Assembly (NCBI GenBank): GCA_028695735.1
Contig: JAQVIJ010000001.1
Coordinates: forward strand, 175,081-239,080
Source of the DNA: Deltaproteobacteria bacterium
GTDB taxonomy: Bacteria > Desulfobacterota > Dissulfuribacteria > Dissulfuribacterales > DYLC01
Direction: 5' to 3'
Length of the DNA: 64,000 bases
Part shown: piece after piece, positions 52,959 through 62,799 of the stretch
Layout: every line of letters begins with the position of its first letter
Numbering within the stretch: position 1 is the stretch's first letter
The notes under the pieces: model-generated
Told to the model about the DNA's origin: nothing
The model's input: the letters and a program-made list of their open reading frames with translations, nothing else
The model's database searches: none
Made by a program: the position numbers and the translations under genes

Positions 52959-54096
52959 CCTCCCTTAAAACAGCTTCATATACTCGCAGGTTTCCAAGCA
53001 CCATCCTTTCGATGGAAAACCCCTCGCACACAAGCCTGCGGCCCGCACGGCCCATTTTAAGCCTCATTTCTGGCTGCTGAACCAGGGTCCTGATGGCCTG
53101 GCACAATTCATTTACATCGCCTGGAGTGACGAGCAGCCCGGTAGTACCATGCTGCACCACCTCTGGTATCCCACCCGCGCGGCAGGCCACAATAGGTACT
53201 CCGCAGGATGCCGCCTGAAGAAGCGAGACTCCAAGGCCCTCCATAAGGGCAGGATGCACCAACATGGCCAGATGTGGCAGAATACGCGGCAAATCCCCTC
53301 GAAAACCCGCAAAAATGAAATATTCCTGCAGCCCCTTTGCCTGCACCAGCCGTTTTATTTCCTCCTCCAGTGCGCCTTTTCCAAAAAGCAAAAATCTCAA
53401 GGTTGGCAGGTCTGACACCAGCAGAGATGCCGCCTCCACCAGGTATCTGTGGCCTTTGCGCTCTATGAACTGCGCAGACATGCCAATGGGGATCTGTTCA
53501 GGGCCCAAGCCAAAGGTCTGTAAAAACCATGCCCGTTCCGTTTCAATCCCATCACCACAAGGCGCATAGAGCCTGGTGTCCACAGCACTGGGTACACATA
53601 CGAGTTTTGCCGCCGGAATCCCCTCATTCAGAAGCACCTGCTCTATACCATGAGAGATGGCTACGATGCGCCGATACAGCCCGTATTTGAATTCGGCGAA
53701 GACTGAAAGGCTGCGGCCCCGTTCACCCAGAAAAGCCGGTTCCGGATTGTCCACCCTGCGCGTGAGAATCGCAGGAATGCCGCAGAATCGCGCCGCAAGA
53801 CCGGCATGGATATCCGCCCCCCGACGGCTGTGCACATGCACAAGATCCGGACGCTCCTGACGCAAAATCCGCACGATACCGCCCAGCAACCGAAAATCCA
53901 TATCTCCGGCAAAGGGCGTTTCATACACCACGGCATCGGCAGACGCAGCACCTGCTATGGCCGCATTCACAGGGCAGACCAGAAGGTTCGATATTCCATG
54001 CCCCACCAAACCCTCCAGCAGATATTTTACCTGCAATGCACCACCATAAAGACTGCGGCCTGTCTCGACGTGTAATATTTTTATGTCACTTTTCAT
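52927..54096 (-). CDS. Family 4 glycosyltransferase
   Basis: A 389-residue GT-B glycosyltransferase. The start has ILHVETGRSLYGGALQVKYL, the middle RPDLVHVHSRRGADIHAGL, and the C-terminal nucleotide-sugar site LVHPALMEGLGVSLLQAASC with the EX7E-type pattern, followed by GVPIVACRAGGIPEVV. Such enzymes build LPS, capsule or glycoprotein glycans. It converges on flaG with a 32-nt overlap. The sugar is unknown; a link to GDP-mannose or to flagellar glycan is possible from context only. Confidence 0.9.
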   Translation of the reverse strand: MKSDIKILHVETGRSLYGGALQVKYLLEGLVGHGISNLLVCPVNAAIAGAASADAVVYETPFAGDMDFRLLGGIVRILRQERPDLVHVHSRRGADIHAGLAARFCGIPAILTRRVDNPEPAFLGERGRSLSVFAEFKYGLYRRIVAISHGIEQVLLNEGIPAAKLVCVPSAVDTRLYAPCGDGIETERAWFLQTFGLGPEQIPIGMSAQFIERKGHRYLVEAASLLVSDLPTLRFLLFGKGALEEEIKRLVQAKGLQEYFIFAGFRGDLPRILPHLAMLVHPALMEGLGVSLLQAASCGVPIVACRAGGIPEVVQHGTTGLLVTPGDVNELCQAIRTLVQQPEMRLKMGRAGRRLVCEGFSIERMVLGNLRVYEAVLREVRRSHPQAGP

Positions 54097-54113
54097 AATA
54101 AAATTATATGGAT

Positions 54114-54134
54114 TTAATCAGCCGGACTGATTAA
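54114..54134. promoter_or_regulatory. Perfect inverted repeat upstream of the GT4 gene
   Basis: TTAATCAG, 5-nt loop CCGGA, CTGATTAA. It is 18 nt upstream of the GT4 start on the minus strand. Possible operator or leader hairpin; there is no T run in the GT4 direction. The rest of 54097-54292 shows nothing definite. Confidence 0.35.
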
Positions 54135-54292
54135 GATATAAATGTAACACTATCATAATTTTCAGGGACATCCAAACAAGATCGGCCTGCTGCCGCCCTC
54201 TTCGTACCTGCGGAACCCTATGTGCATAAGGATCATTGCTGATTTTGAAATTGGTCTGAAAATTGCATTTAACATTGTAAAGGAATACCGCC

Positions 54293-55492
54293 ATGACAAA
54301 CAATTATAGACACCATTCAGCCATTGCATTAATTCTGATTTCATTGTGTTGCTATACACCAGGCCTGCCGGCTTGGGACGGAGGACATCAAGGCGGTTCA
54401 GACCAAAATGTCCCACCTCAGACAGGCGGCGATGCGGACAAAAAAGGCATCGTGCACAGGGAACGCCCCGCCAACACGCCGGTATATAATGTCGAGATGG
54501 CCAAACCCCATCCTCCAGCCATGGAACGGCCGCCTATGCCTGTGCCGCCTGTACCGGATGGCCGCATGCAGCATGCGAGGCCCCTGAATACCCCTAACTC
54601 AAATGATAACAGCCCTCCTCCTTTCCCACACATTCAGAGACAGACCCCTGACAGGGATACAGCCCAACCACGGCCATCTTTTGGCCAAAAACCGGCTTTA
54701 GACAGGCCGGACAACCTCAAGCCAACGGTTCAGCCCCCCTTTGGCCCCGGCGGACACGAGGCAGGTGGAGCGGCCATCAGGGAAACCCGGCCACAGAACC
54801 CGTTTGATGCAGACAGGCATAGACATGATAACCCCCCTATAAAACCTGTCTTCGAACCACATGAGAGGCCTGGAATGAATCCAGGGGCAATCAGGCCTTC
54901 CCATGAGGTATTTAGGGACAATCGTGGTCGGGAACGGCCGGCTCACGGCCCTATTATCGTTGAGAAAATCCGTCCTGCACGTGGTATGGGTTTTTATAGG
55001 GAGATGCCCGCTGGGCACCAGAGGGTTTTTGTAAGGAATCAATGGTATTTCTCCCACGAGGGCCGCTATTATAGAAGGACATCTGATGGATTTATCTGGA
55101 TAGTCCCACCTCCAGGGCTTGTGGTCACCACCCTGCCCTTCGGCTGCACCAGCTTCCTTTGGGGAGGGGTGGAATATTACACCTATGCAGGCATCTACTA
55201 TCGTCCCACCTATGGAGGGTATGTAGTGGTGGAAGAACCGGAAGACCTGCCTTCTCCCTGGGCGATGGACCCGCCTCCTGTTGATTTTGTCCTGGTCAAT
55301 ACTGAACTGCTGAATGTCCGATCAGGCCCGGGCGAGGATTTCCCTGTGATCGAACAAGCCATGTACGGCGAAAGGCTGCAAGTGCTCGGAAGCTATGATG
55401 ATTGGTATTACATAAGGCTTGCCAATGGCAGAAAGGGATGGGTCCTGGCCTATTTCACCTACCCTGAAAATCAGGCCGAACCAATGGGTTGA
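54293..55492 (+). CDS. Exported Pro-rich protein with DUF6515-like region and C-terminal SH3 domain
   Basis: A 399-residue protein. Residues about 1-30 are a signal peptide (AIALILISLCCYTPGLPAW). Residues about 35-215 are rich in Pro, His and Arg and are probably disordered. A Tyr/Trp-rich segment (about 230-315, QWYFSHEGRYYRRTSDGFIW, GGVEYYTYAGIYYRPTYGGY) matches DUF6515-like wall-associated modules. The end (about 335-393) is a bacterial SH3 domain with LLNVRSGPGEDFPVIEQAM and WYYIRLANGRKGWVLAYF. SH3 domains of this kind bind peptidoglycan. Function unknown. It converges on the next gene with a 22-nt overlap. Confidence 0.8.
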   Translation: MTNNYRHHSAIALILISLCCYTPGLPAWDGGHQGGSDQNVPPQTGGDADKKGIVHRERPANTPVYNVEMAKPHPPAMERPPMPVPPVPDGRMQHARPLNTPNSNDNSPPPFPHIQRQTPDRDTAQPRPSFGQKPALDRPDNLKPTVQPPFGPGGHEAGGAAIRETRPQNPFDADRHRHDNPPIKPVFEPHERPGMNPGAIRPSHEVFRDNRGRERPAHGPIIVEKIRPARGMGFYREMPAGHQRVFVRNQWYFSHEGRYYRRTSDGFIWIVPPPGLVVTTLPFGCTSFLWGGVEYYTYAGIYYRPTYGGYVVVEEPEDLPSPWAMDPPPVDFVLVNTELLNVRSGPGEDFPVIEQAMYGERLQVLGSYDDWYYIRLANGRKGWVLAYFTYPENQAEPMG

Positions 55493-56340
55493 AGCCGTCC
55501 GAGGGCCCGCAGACACTCAAAGGCGATATATGTGTTTTCCAGATCGGCAAGGGCACCTGGCACAGGGGCAAATCCGCCCTTTCCTGTCTGACAGGTGAGA
55601 AGATACCGCAAAAGAACCGTTTCGTATCGCGGACGCTCATTAAAAAAATGCACTGTGTCTATGCCCGCCAGCAACACCGCAAGTGTGGCGTTACTGGCGT
55701 TCGGGGCAAGGGTGAAGCCGAGATTTTCATCCTCACAGCTGCGGGCATACTCCAGGGCGGAGCGCTGCAATCCCCAGTGCAGCAATGAGTAAATACGGAC
55801 AACCGAGCCTGTATCAAGCAGATTCGCTCCAGGCCAGCCATAACCTCCGGAAGCCCCTTTCAGCATTAGAACCGCCCGTCTCAATCCCGTCTGCATTCTG
55901 ACAGGACAGACAACTCCATATACTTGACACAACTCCAGCAGCCTGCACATATCCCTGAGTGCGCCAGACCATTCCATTTTACTGCTGTTCAGCAAGGAGA
56001 CCTCAAGGCCATGCATCAGCTCCTCAAGCCATATATTGGGCGCAACGGCCAAAGGCGCCTTCAAAAGCCTCATGGCATTCAAAAAGCTCCAGCCGATTGT
56101 AATGGAAGGGAAACAGCCGTCCGCAGGTTCACAGGAGCGCAAAAACTGCACCACCGATTCCTTCTTAGGGATAGAATGGCCGACAATGGACAGGGTGGCC
56201 ACAGCATAAAAGGTGTCAGGCACATTGGATTCGCTCATGCCCCAGTCCTCATAGCGATAAAAGCAGAAACCCCCATCTGCATTCTGACGGCTTTCGACAT
56301 AATGCACAGCACTCTCAATCTGTTCCAAGAATCCGGACAT
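55471..56340 (-). CDS. Prenyltransferase/squalene-oxidase repeat protein
   Basis: A 289-residue all-helical toroid-type protein with repeated Gly-Gly-Phe/Tyr turns: ESRQNADGGFCFYRYED, RSCEPADGCFPSITIG, GASGGYGWPGANLLDTGS, CEDENLGFTLAP, LLTCQTGKGGFAPVPGALAD. The repeat resembles the beta subunit of protein prenyltransferases (PF00432). The zinc-ligand triad is not clearly preserved, so I would not call it an active prenyltransferase. AGGAGG lies before the ATG. No terpenoid genes are near. Role unknown. Confidence 0.8.
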   Translation of the reverse strand: MSGFLEQIESAVHYVESRQNADGGFCFYRYEDWGMSESNVPDTFYAVATLSIVGHSIPKKESVVQFLRSCEPADGCFPSITIGWSFLNAMRLLKAPLAVAPNIWLEELMHGLEVSLLNSSKMEWSGALRDMCRLLELCQVYGVVCPVRMQTGLRRAVLMLKGASGGYGWPGANLLDTGSVVRIYSLLHWGLQRSALEYARSCEDENLGFTLAPNASNATLAVLLAGIDTVHFFNERPRYETVLLRYLLTCQTGKGGFAPVPGALADLENTYIAFECLRALGRLQPIGSA

Positions 56341-56523
56341 ACATACCTCCTTCAGTCATGCTGTTCGCAAAGCATCTTCCCCTGCCTCCCCCCAAAAAAT
56401 GGAAAGATTCTTCCCAGCAGGGGAAAAATCCATTAAGATATTGTTTTCAATACCATCTGAGGCAGGCGTCTGTAACGGGCACTTCAGAAGTGTTTCACAT
56501 TCCTGCTGAACATTCAAGGGGTT

Positions 56524-58416
56524 ATGTCCATATTTCCTAAAAAATATGACGTGATAGTGATAGGCGCGGGGCATGCGGGCTGTGAGGCAGCCCTGGCCGC
56601 TGCAAGGCTTGGGGCCAGCACACTGCTTTTGACCATTGACCTGAACAAGATCGGCACAATGAGCTGCAATCCAGCTATCGGTGGCCTGGCCAAGGGTCAT
56701 CTGGTCAAGGAAATAGACGCCCTGGGTGGCGAAATGGCCCGAAACACGGATGCCACAGGCATTCAGTTCCGCAGACTCAACACATCCAAAGGCCCTGCGG
56801 TCAGGGCCACCCGCTGCCAGGCGGATATGCTGCGTTACAGTCTGCGCATGAAATCAGTGGTGGAAAACCAGCCGAATCTCGACCTGTATCAGGCCATGGC
56901 AGGCCGGATTCTGGTGAAAGAAGGCCGTGTACAGGGCGTAGAGACCACCATTCACGAAGAGATCCACAGCAAGACAGTGATAGTAACCACCGGAACATTC
57001 TTGAACGGACTGATTCACATCGGCCTTGAACGCTTTCCAGCAGGCCGCCTGGGAGACCCGCCGTCCAACCGTCTTTCCAGCTCCTTCAAGGAATTGGGTT
57101 TTGAGATGGGCAGGCTCAAAACCGGCACCACTCCAAGACTGCATGCCTCCTCCATTCGGTTCGACATACTGGAAATGCAATCAGGCGACGACCCATCTCC
57201 CACATTTTCATTCTTTCACAGCTCCATTGAGCTCCCCCAGCGTCCATGTTACATAACCTATACCAATGCCAAAACCCATGAAATCATACGGTCAAATCTG
57301 GACAGGTCCCCCATGTTTGCCGGCATCATAGAGGGCATAGGGGCCAGATACTGTCCATCCATAGAGGACAAGGTCTTTCGTTTTCCTGAACGGGAACGGC
57401 ATCAGGTATTTCTGGAACCTGAAGGACTGGACACTCCGGAGATATACCCCAACGGCATTCCCACCAGTCTGCCCATAGATGTGCAGTGGCGTCTGGTGCG
57501 CAGCATCGCGGGGCTGGAGCAGGCCGAGATACTGAAACCAGGCTATGCCATAGAATATGACTATGCCAATCCCGTGCAGCTCAAGCCGAGCCTCGAAACC
57601 CAATTAGTGAGCGGTCTATTTTTCGCCGGCCAGATAAACGGCACATCCGGCTATGAAGAGGCGGCTGCTCAGGGGTTGATGGCGGGCATCAATGCCGCTC
57701 GACTCGTACATGAAAAAGCACCGGTCATCCTTGACCGCTCCCAGGCATATATCGGTGTACTCATCGACGATCTGGTCACCAAAGGCACTCGTGAGCCCTA
57801 CCGCATGTTTACATCCAGAGCAGAATACCGGCTGCTGCTGCGAGAAGACAACGCAGATCAGCGGCTCGCGGAAACAGGCAGGGCCATCGGTCTGCTATCC
57901 GATGAGGCATGGTCCATCTTCGAAAGAAAACGCAATCAACGCGCATTGGCACAAGATCTGCTGAAAGAACTGCGTTTCACACCAGACGAGATAAATCCGT
58001 GGTTGGAGACAAAGGGAAGCCCGGCCGTATCCCAGGCGATACGCATAGAGGACCTGCTCAGACGGCCTGAAATCGGCATAAACGAGGCCCTGGAATTGCT
58101 GTCCTCCAAATCCAGCCAGGCAGCCGCATTGAAAGACATGGGCACCGACATCCTGACCCAACTGGAGATTGAGGTCAAATATGCCGGCTATGTCAAAAGA
58201 CAGATGGAAGAGGCCGAGGCATTTCGCAAATGGGAACACCTCACCCTGCCTTCCGACCTGAATTATTTCGAGATACCTGGGCTTTCCAGCGAGATCCGCC
58301 AAAAACTCACAGCGCAGCGGCCTGACAGCCTCGGCAGGGCGTCCCGCATATCCGGAGTGACACCGGCGGCCATCACCGCCATTCGCATTCATCTCAAAAA
58401 ACACGGACTGCAATAG
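56524..58416 (+). CDS. mnmG: tRNA uridine-5-carboxymethylaminomethyl modification enzyme MnmG
   Basis: MnmG (GidA) with MnmE adds the cmnm5 group to U34 of several tRNAs. It has 630 residues, full length. The FAD site is DVIVIGAGHAGCEAALAAAR at residues 9-28. Other family parts are CNPAIGGLAKGHLVKEIDAL, RRLNTSKGPAVRATRCQADM, LFFAGQINGTSGYEEAAAQG and FTSRAEYRLLLREDNAD. The C-terminal helical domain (about 555-630) binds MnmE. The 183-nt upstream gap shows no clear promoter. nadE follows after 10 nt. Confidence 0.97.
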   Translation: MSIFPKKYDVIVIGAGHAGCEAALAAARLGASTLLLTIDLNKIGTMSCNPAIGGLAKGHLVKEIDALGGEMARNTDATGIQFRRLNTSKGPAVRATRCQADMLRYSLRMKSVVENQPNLDLYQAMAGRILVKEGRVQGVETTIHEEIHSKTVIVTTGTFLNGLIHIGLERFPAGRLGDPPSNRLSSSFKELGFEMGRLKTGTTPRLHASSIRFDILEMQSGDDPSPTFSFFHSSIELPQRPCYITYTNAKTHEIIRSNLDRSPMFAGIIEGIGARYCPSIEDKVFRFPERERHQVFLEPEGLDTPEIYPNGIPTSLPIDVQWRLVRSIAGLEQAEILKPGYAIEYDYANPVQLKPSLETQLVSGLFFAGQINGTSGYEEAAAQGLMAGINAARLVHEKAPVILDRSQAYIGVLIDDLVTKGTREPYRMFTSRAEYRLLLREDNADQRLAETGRAIGLLSDEAWSIFERKRNQRALAQDLLKELRFTPDEINPWLETKGSPAVSQAIRIEDLLRRPEIGINEALELLSSKSSQAAALKDMGTDILTQLEIEVKYAGYVKRQMEEAEAFRKWEHLTLPSDLNYFEIPGLSSEIRQKLTAQRPDSLGRASRISGVTPAAITAIRIHLKKHGLQ

Positions 58417-58426
58417 GAGCATCCCC

Positions 58427-60121
58427 ATGAAAATCGGCCTCGCACAGATCAATCCCACCATCGGAGACATAGAAGCAAACACACAGCTGATGCGGGTATA
58501 TGTTCAGAACGCCAAGGAAAGGGGCTGCGAGCTGCTGGTCTTTCCGGAACTCTCCATCTGCGGCTATCCGCCCATGGACCTGCTGTATCAGAAGGGTTTT
58601 GTGCAGGCGTGTGAGCACAGCCTGAACAATCTGGTCAAAGAGGTGCATGGCATCGCAGTAATCTGCGGTTGTCCCACTCTAAACACTGAAGGAATCGGAA
58701 GACCCTTCAGAAACAGCGCCATGCTGTTTCATGACGGCACTGTTCGAGGGGCGGTCTGCAAAACCCTGATGCCAAACTACGATGTGTTTGACGAGGCGCG
58801 CTACTTCGAACCCGCTGGGTCAACGGCCCCACTCCTTTTCAAGGGTTTGCGCATCGGGCTAACCATCTGTGAAGATATCTGGAATGACGCCGACTTCTTT
58901 CAGCACAGGATGTATGGGACCGACCCATTGGAGCAGCTTGCCGGCGCATCGCCCCATATCTATATCAATATCGCAGCATCTCCGTTTGATTATACAAAGC
59001 CCGAGTTTCGCATCAGACTGCTTAACCACCTGGCGCGCAAATACTCCAGGCCGTTCCTTTATGTAAATCAGGTAGGCGGTCAGGACTCCCTGGTCTTTGA
59101 CGGCGGCAGCATGGCGGTCTCTCCTGACGGAGGCATATCCTGTCATGCCGGAGAATTCAGAGAAGGGCTTGTCTGTGTGGAACTGAATCCGAATGAAAAC
59201 CGCCTGATTCCGTCACCCGACTCAAATATCCGTTACACACCCATGCACACAGACGAGGCCATATTCAAGGCGCTGGTACTATCCCTGCAAGACTATACAG
59301 CGCGATGCGGCTTCAAGCGGGTTGTGATAGGCCTGAGCGGAGGCATAGACTCGGCCCTGACAGCAGCCATAGCAGCACATGCCCTTGAGCCGCAAAATGT
59401 TCTGGGCGTGCTCATGCCATCGGAGTTCACTTCCAAAGAAAGCATCGAAGATGCCCTTGCCCTGGCGGATAATCTCGGCATCGAAACCATCACACTACCC
59501 ATAGAAACCGTGTTTTCCGAGTATAAAAAGACGCTTGCCCCTGTATTTGAACGCGGTCAAAAGGGGTTGGAGGAAGAAAATCTACAGGCCCGCATCAGGG
59601 GCGCCCTGCTCATGGCCATCTCCAACAGACTCGGCCACATGGTCCTGGCTACCGGCAACAAGACAGAGCTGGCCGTGGGATATTGCACCCTTTACGGCGA
59701 TCTGGTGGGCGGCTACGCCCTGCTCTCGGACCTGCCGAAGATGCGGGTCTATAGCGTGGCAAGACATGTGAATACACTTGAAGGGCCGTGGGAAAAGGGC
59801 CGTTTGAAAAACGCCCATGTGATTCCGGAACGCATCTTCACCAAAGCGCCTACAGCGGAACTCAGACCGAATCAAACAGATCAGGATGACCTGCCGCCCT
59901 ATGATGTCCTGGATGCCATTTTGGAAGAATATATTGAGAAACAGGCATCCATAGAAGAGATAGTCGCCAAGGGATTTGATCTAACCACGGTAAAACGCAT
60001 CATAACCATGCTGCACCGCAGCGAATACAAAAGACGCCAGGCACCCTTTGGGCCGAAGATCAGCGGCAAGGCATTCGGATATGGAAGAAGATTCCCTGTC
60101 ACACACAACTATTTGTATTGA
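58427..60121 (+). CDS. nadE: Glutamine-dependent NAD+ synthetase
   Basis: NadE amidates nicotinate adenine dinucleotide. The 564-residue protein has two domains. Residues 1-260 are a nitrilase-type glutaminase with Glu in LLVFPELSICGYPP, Lys in KTLMPNYDVFDEARYF and Cys in GLTICEDIWND. Residues about 285-564 are the synthetase with the PP-loop VVIGLSGGIDSALTAAIAA, GNKTELAVGYCTLYGDLVGG and the C-terminal KRRQAPFGPKIS. AGGAG precedes the ATG. It is followed by the SRP RNA on the other strand. Confidence 0.96.
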   Translation: MKIGLAQINPTIGDIEANTQLMRVYVQNAKERGCELLVFPELSICGYPPMDLLYQKGFVQACEHSLNNLVKEVHGIAVICGCPTLNTEGIGRPFRNSAMLFHDGTVRGAVCKTLMPNYDVFDEARYFEPAGSTAPLLFKGLRIGLTICEDIWNDADFFQHRMYGTDPLEQLAGASPHIYINIAASPFDYTKPEFRIRLLNHLARKYSRPFLYVNQVGGQDSLVFDGGSMAVSPDGGISCHAGEFREGLVCVELNPNENRLIPSPDSNIRYTPMHTDEAIFKALVLSLQDYTARCGFKRVVIGLSGGIDSALTAAIAAHALEPQNVLGVLMPSEFTSKESIEDALALADNLGIETITLPIETVFSEYKKTLAPVFERGQKGLEEENLQARIRGALLMAISNRLGHMVLATGNKTELAVGYCTLYGDLVGGYALLSDLPKMRVYSVARHVNTLEGPWEKGRLKNAHVIPERIFTKAPTAELRPNQTDQDDLPPYDVLDAILEEYIEKQASIEEIVAKGFDLTTVKRIITMLHRSEYKRRQAPFGPKISGKAFGYGRRFPVTHNYLY

Positions 60122-60129
60122 TTAAAAAG

Positions 60130-60230
60130 ATAGCCAGGCACCCCCGCGGCACACAACACTGACTGCTGCCGTTGCTTCCTTCCGGACCTGGCGGAGTTCA
60201 CAGGGCATTGTTGCGCGGGACCCGGCTACC
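60130..60230 (-). ncRNA. ffs: Signal recognition particle RNA, small bacterial type (4.5S)
   Basis: The minus strand reads from GGTAGCCGGG to CCTGGCTATC, whose ends pair. The conserved apical region with GGTCCGGAAGGAAGCA (GGAA tetraloop and asymmetric loop that bind Ffh) is present. It ends in TCTTTTTAAT, which can act as terminator. Ends are approximate to a few nt. Confidence 0.93.
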
Positions 60231-60280
60231 AAAAATGCAATATCAAATACGGTAACAACGAGGACAAACGGCCAAGAGGT

Positions 60281-60373
<93 letters not shown>

Positions 60374-60430
60374 AAAACATCAGCGGCTCAATTTATTACA
60401 AATTTCCTCAAGATGCAAGGAAATTTTTGT

Positions 60431-61069
60431 TCAGGACTTCTCTACAAACTTGTCTCCGCTGAAGATGGATGAAATCATGCCCTCAGGCGCTACATTCTCA
60501 TTCCAGACCACCAGATACACATGAATCATCGCAAAAAGCATAAAGCACCACATGAAGATATGATGCAAAAATCTGGCCTGCTGCTGAGTGCCGAATAACT
60601 TGAGCCCCCAACCCTGCCAAAAGACAGACTCCGGATACAACAGGTAGAAGCCCGTTATGATCTGACAGACGGCCAGCAAAAACACCACCACATAGATGGT
60701 GAAGGCCAGGGCATTATGCCCTAAACGATGGTCCTTTTTGCCGATGTAGAGGTAAAACAGGATGGTCTTGAAAAAATTGACTATGTTAGATGGCGTAATG
60801 GGCGCTGCATTCCAAAACTTCTCCTGTCTGTTTCCAAAGATCAGGAGATAAAGCCGTACCATCAGGGCCGCGGTAAACACAAAGCCGGCCAAAAAATGCA
60901 GATAACGCATATAGGCCATGGGAAAGGTGCGCACCGCCTCCAGTTGAGTACTCGTCCATGGTTCATGTACATAAAGGCCCGTCACCACCAGACACACAAT
61001 GGAAAGTGCGAAGGCCCAGTGATAAAGCCTCAAAAGCACACTCCATGCCTCTTTCTTTTCGTACAGCAT
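60431..61069 (-). CDS. hyaC: NiFe hydrogenase b-type cytochrome subunit
   Basis: A 212-residue membrane protein with four helices that passes electrons from the hydrogenase small subunit to the quinone pool. It starts EKKEAWSVLLRLYHWAFALSIVC, with His in RLYHW, has YMRYLHFLAGFVFTAAL, and FLHHIFMWCFMLFAMIHVYLV near the end; the His residues are the haem ligands. It is 18 nt after the large subunit gene. With menaquinone genes in the window, it probably reduces menaquinone. Confidence 0.92.
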   Translation of the reverse strand: MLYEKKEAWSVLLRLYHWAFALSIVCLVVTGLYVHEPWTSTQLEAVRTFPMAYMRYLHFLAGFVFTAALMVRLYLLIFGNRQEKFWNAAPITPSNIVNFFKTILFYLYIGKKDHRLGHNALAFTIYVVVFLLAVCQIITGFYLLYPESVFWQGWGLKLFGTQQQARFLHHIFMWCFMLFAMIHVYLVVWNENVAPEGMISSIFSGDKFVEKS

Positions 61070-61087
61070 AGTCGCCTCCTTTCTGGC

Positions 61088-62788
61088 TCACAGCACCTTG
61101 ACTTGCGACACCTCGCCCCTTTCAGGTTCCAGCATATGAACGGCACAGGCGATACAGGGATCAAAGGAGTGAATGGTACGCAGGACCTCCAGGGGTTTTT
61201 CTGGGTCAGCTACAGGATTGCCCACAAGGGATGCCTCATATGGCCCCAGAATGCCCTTCTCATCCCTTGGACCTGCATTCCAGGTGGAAGGCACCACACA
61301 CTGATAATTCTTGATACGGCCGTCCTGAATCACGATCCAATGGGACAGGGCACCCCTTGGCGCCTCATGGAAACCAAAGCCCCTTTGTTCACCCTTGGGG
61401 AAGGTGGGTGGATTGAAGATGGCGAGATCACCCTTACCCACATTGTCCACCAAAAGTTCCCAGTGTTTTAAGGCAAGGTCTGCCAGCATTGCCGCACGAA
61501 TGGCGCGGGCCAGGTGTCTTCCCGGCGTGGAGTGCAAGACATTCGGCCCTACTTGAGCTCCGGCCAATGAGCTGACCTTGGAGAGGGCGTCGTCCACATA
61601 TTTTTTGGTAAGCTCGTGACCCACGGCATAGCCCACCAAGACCTGTGCCAACGGCCCCACCTGCATGGGATAGCCTTGAAAACGGGGGGCCTTCAGCCAT
61701 GTGTACTTGCCGTTTTCATTGAAATCAGTGTAGTTGGGCACGGTATCTTCTTCAAATGGGTGCTTGGTCCAGTCTCCCTTGTACCAGGAATGTGCAATGC
61801 ACTCCACCACATTGTCCTTGAAGAAGGTGTCCTTGAAGCTTTTGATCTCCTTGACAGAGGCCAGATTGCCCTGGAAGATCACACCACCAGGCAGGTCAAA
61901 ACGTTCGCCCTTGGTATCCAAAGGCATGTCCGGCACCGCTAAATAGTTTGTGACACCAGCCCCGTATTGCAGCCAGTCCTTGTAAAGGGCGCCCACTGCT
62001 ATGACATCCGGCAGATAGACCTGTTTTATAAACCCGCTTACCTCCTCCACCAGCTGTTTTACCCAATAGAGCCGCTCCATATTTAGAGTCGCCTCGTTGG
62101 CTGGATTGATGGCGGCGGTCACTCCACCCACGGAGAGATTTTGTATGTGCGGGTTCTTGCCGGAAAGGATGGCCAGGGCCTGAGTGGCCTTGCGCTGATA
62201 ATCCAATGCCTCCAGATAGTGGGAAACCGCCATGAGATTGGCCTCAGGCGGAAGGTGCATGGCAGCATGTCCCCAATAGGCATTGGCAAAAGGGCCTAAT
62301 TGACCGCTGTCCACCAGGGCCTTGACCTTGGCCTGAACCGCCTTGAAGCGCTCAGGGCTGTTGTTGGGCCACTCCGACAGGGTGGAGGCCAACCCCGCGG
62401 TCTTTTTGGAATCTGCCTGTAATGCCGAAACCACATCCACCCAGTCCAGGGCGGAAAGCACATAGAAATGGACTATGTGATCATGGAGGGCATGTAGGGA
62501 GACAATGAGATTACGGATATACTGGGCGTTTAGAGGTATCTCCATGCCCAGGGCGTTTTCCACGCAACGCACGGACGCCAGGGCATGCACCGTGGTGCAG
62601 ACACCGCAGATGCGCTGTGTAAAGAGCCAGGCATCCCTGGGATCCCTGCCCTGCAATATGTTTTCTATGCCGCGCCACATCTGACCGGATGACCAGGCGT
62701 TCTTTATCTGGCCGTCAGAAACCTCTGCATCTATGCGCAGGTGCCCTTCTATGCGAGTGATTGGATCAACAGTGATCTTGGTACCCAT
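61088..62788 (-). CDS. hyaB: NiFe hydrogenase large subunit
   Basis: The 566-residue catalytic subunit. The N-terminal nickel motif is RICGVCTTVHALASVRC, preceded by SSGQMWRGIENILQGRDPRDAW. The C-terminal motif is DPCIACAVH, followed by 15 residues (MLEPERGEVSQVKVL) that a maturation protease would remove after the His. Length and motifs fit group 1 membrane-bound uptake hydrogenases. It lies between the small subunit and cytochrome b genes. No protease or hyp genes are in this window. Confidence 0.96.
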   Translation of the reverse strand: MGTKITVDPITRIEGHLRIDAEVSDGQIKNAWSSGQMWRGIENILQGRDPRDAWLFTQRICGVCTTVHALASVRCVENALGMEIPLNAQYIRNLIVSLHALHDHIVHFYVLSALDWVDVVSALQADSKKTAGLASTLSEWPNNSPERFKAVQAKVKALVDSGQLGPFANAYWGHAAMHLPPEANLMAVSHYLEALDYQRKATQALAILSGKNPHIQNLSVGGVTAAINPANEATLNMERLYWVKQLVEEVSGFIKQVYLPDVIAVGALYKDWLQYGAGVTNYLAVPDMPLDTKGERFDLPGGVIFQGNLASVKEIKSFKDTFFKDNVVECIAHSWYKGDWTKHPFEEDTVPNYTDFNENGKYTWLKAPRFQGYPMQVGPLAQVLVGYAVGHELTKKYVDDALSKVSSLAGAQVGPNVLHSTPGRHLARAIRAAMLADLALKHWELLVDNVGKGDLAIFNPPTFPKGEQRGFGFHEAPRGALSHWIVIQDGRIKNYQCVVPSTWNAGPRDEKGILGPYEASLVGNPVADPEKPLEVLRTIHSFDPCIACAVHMLEPERGEVSQVKVL

Positions 62789-62799
62789 ATCTTACCTCC

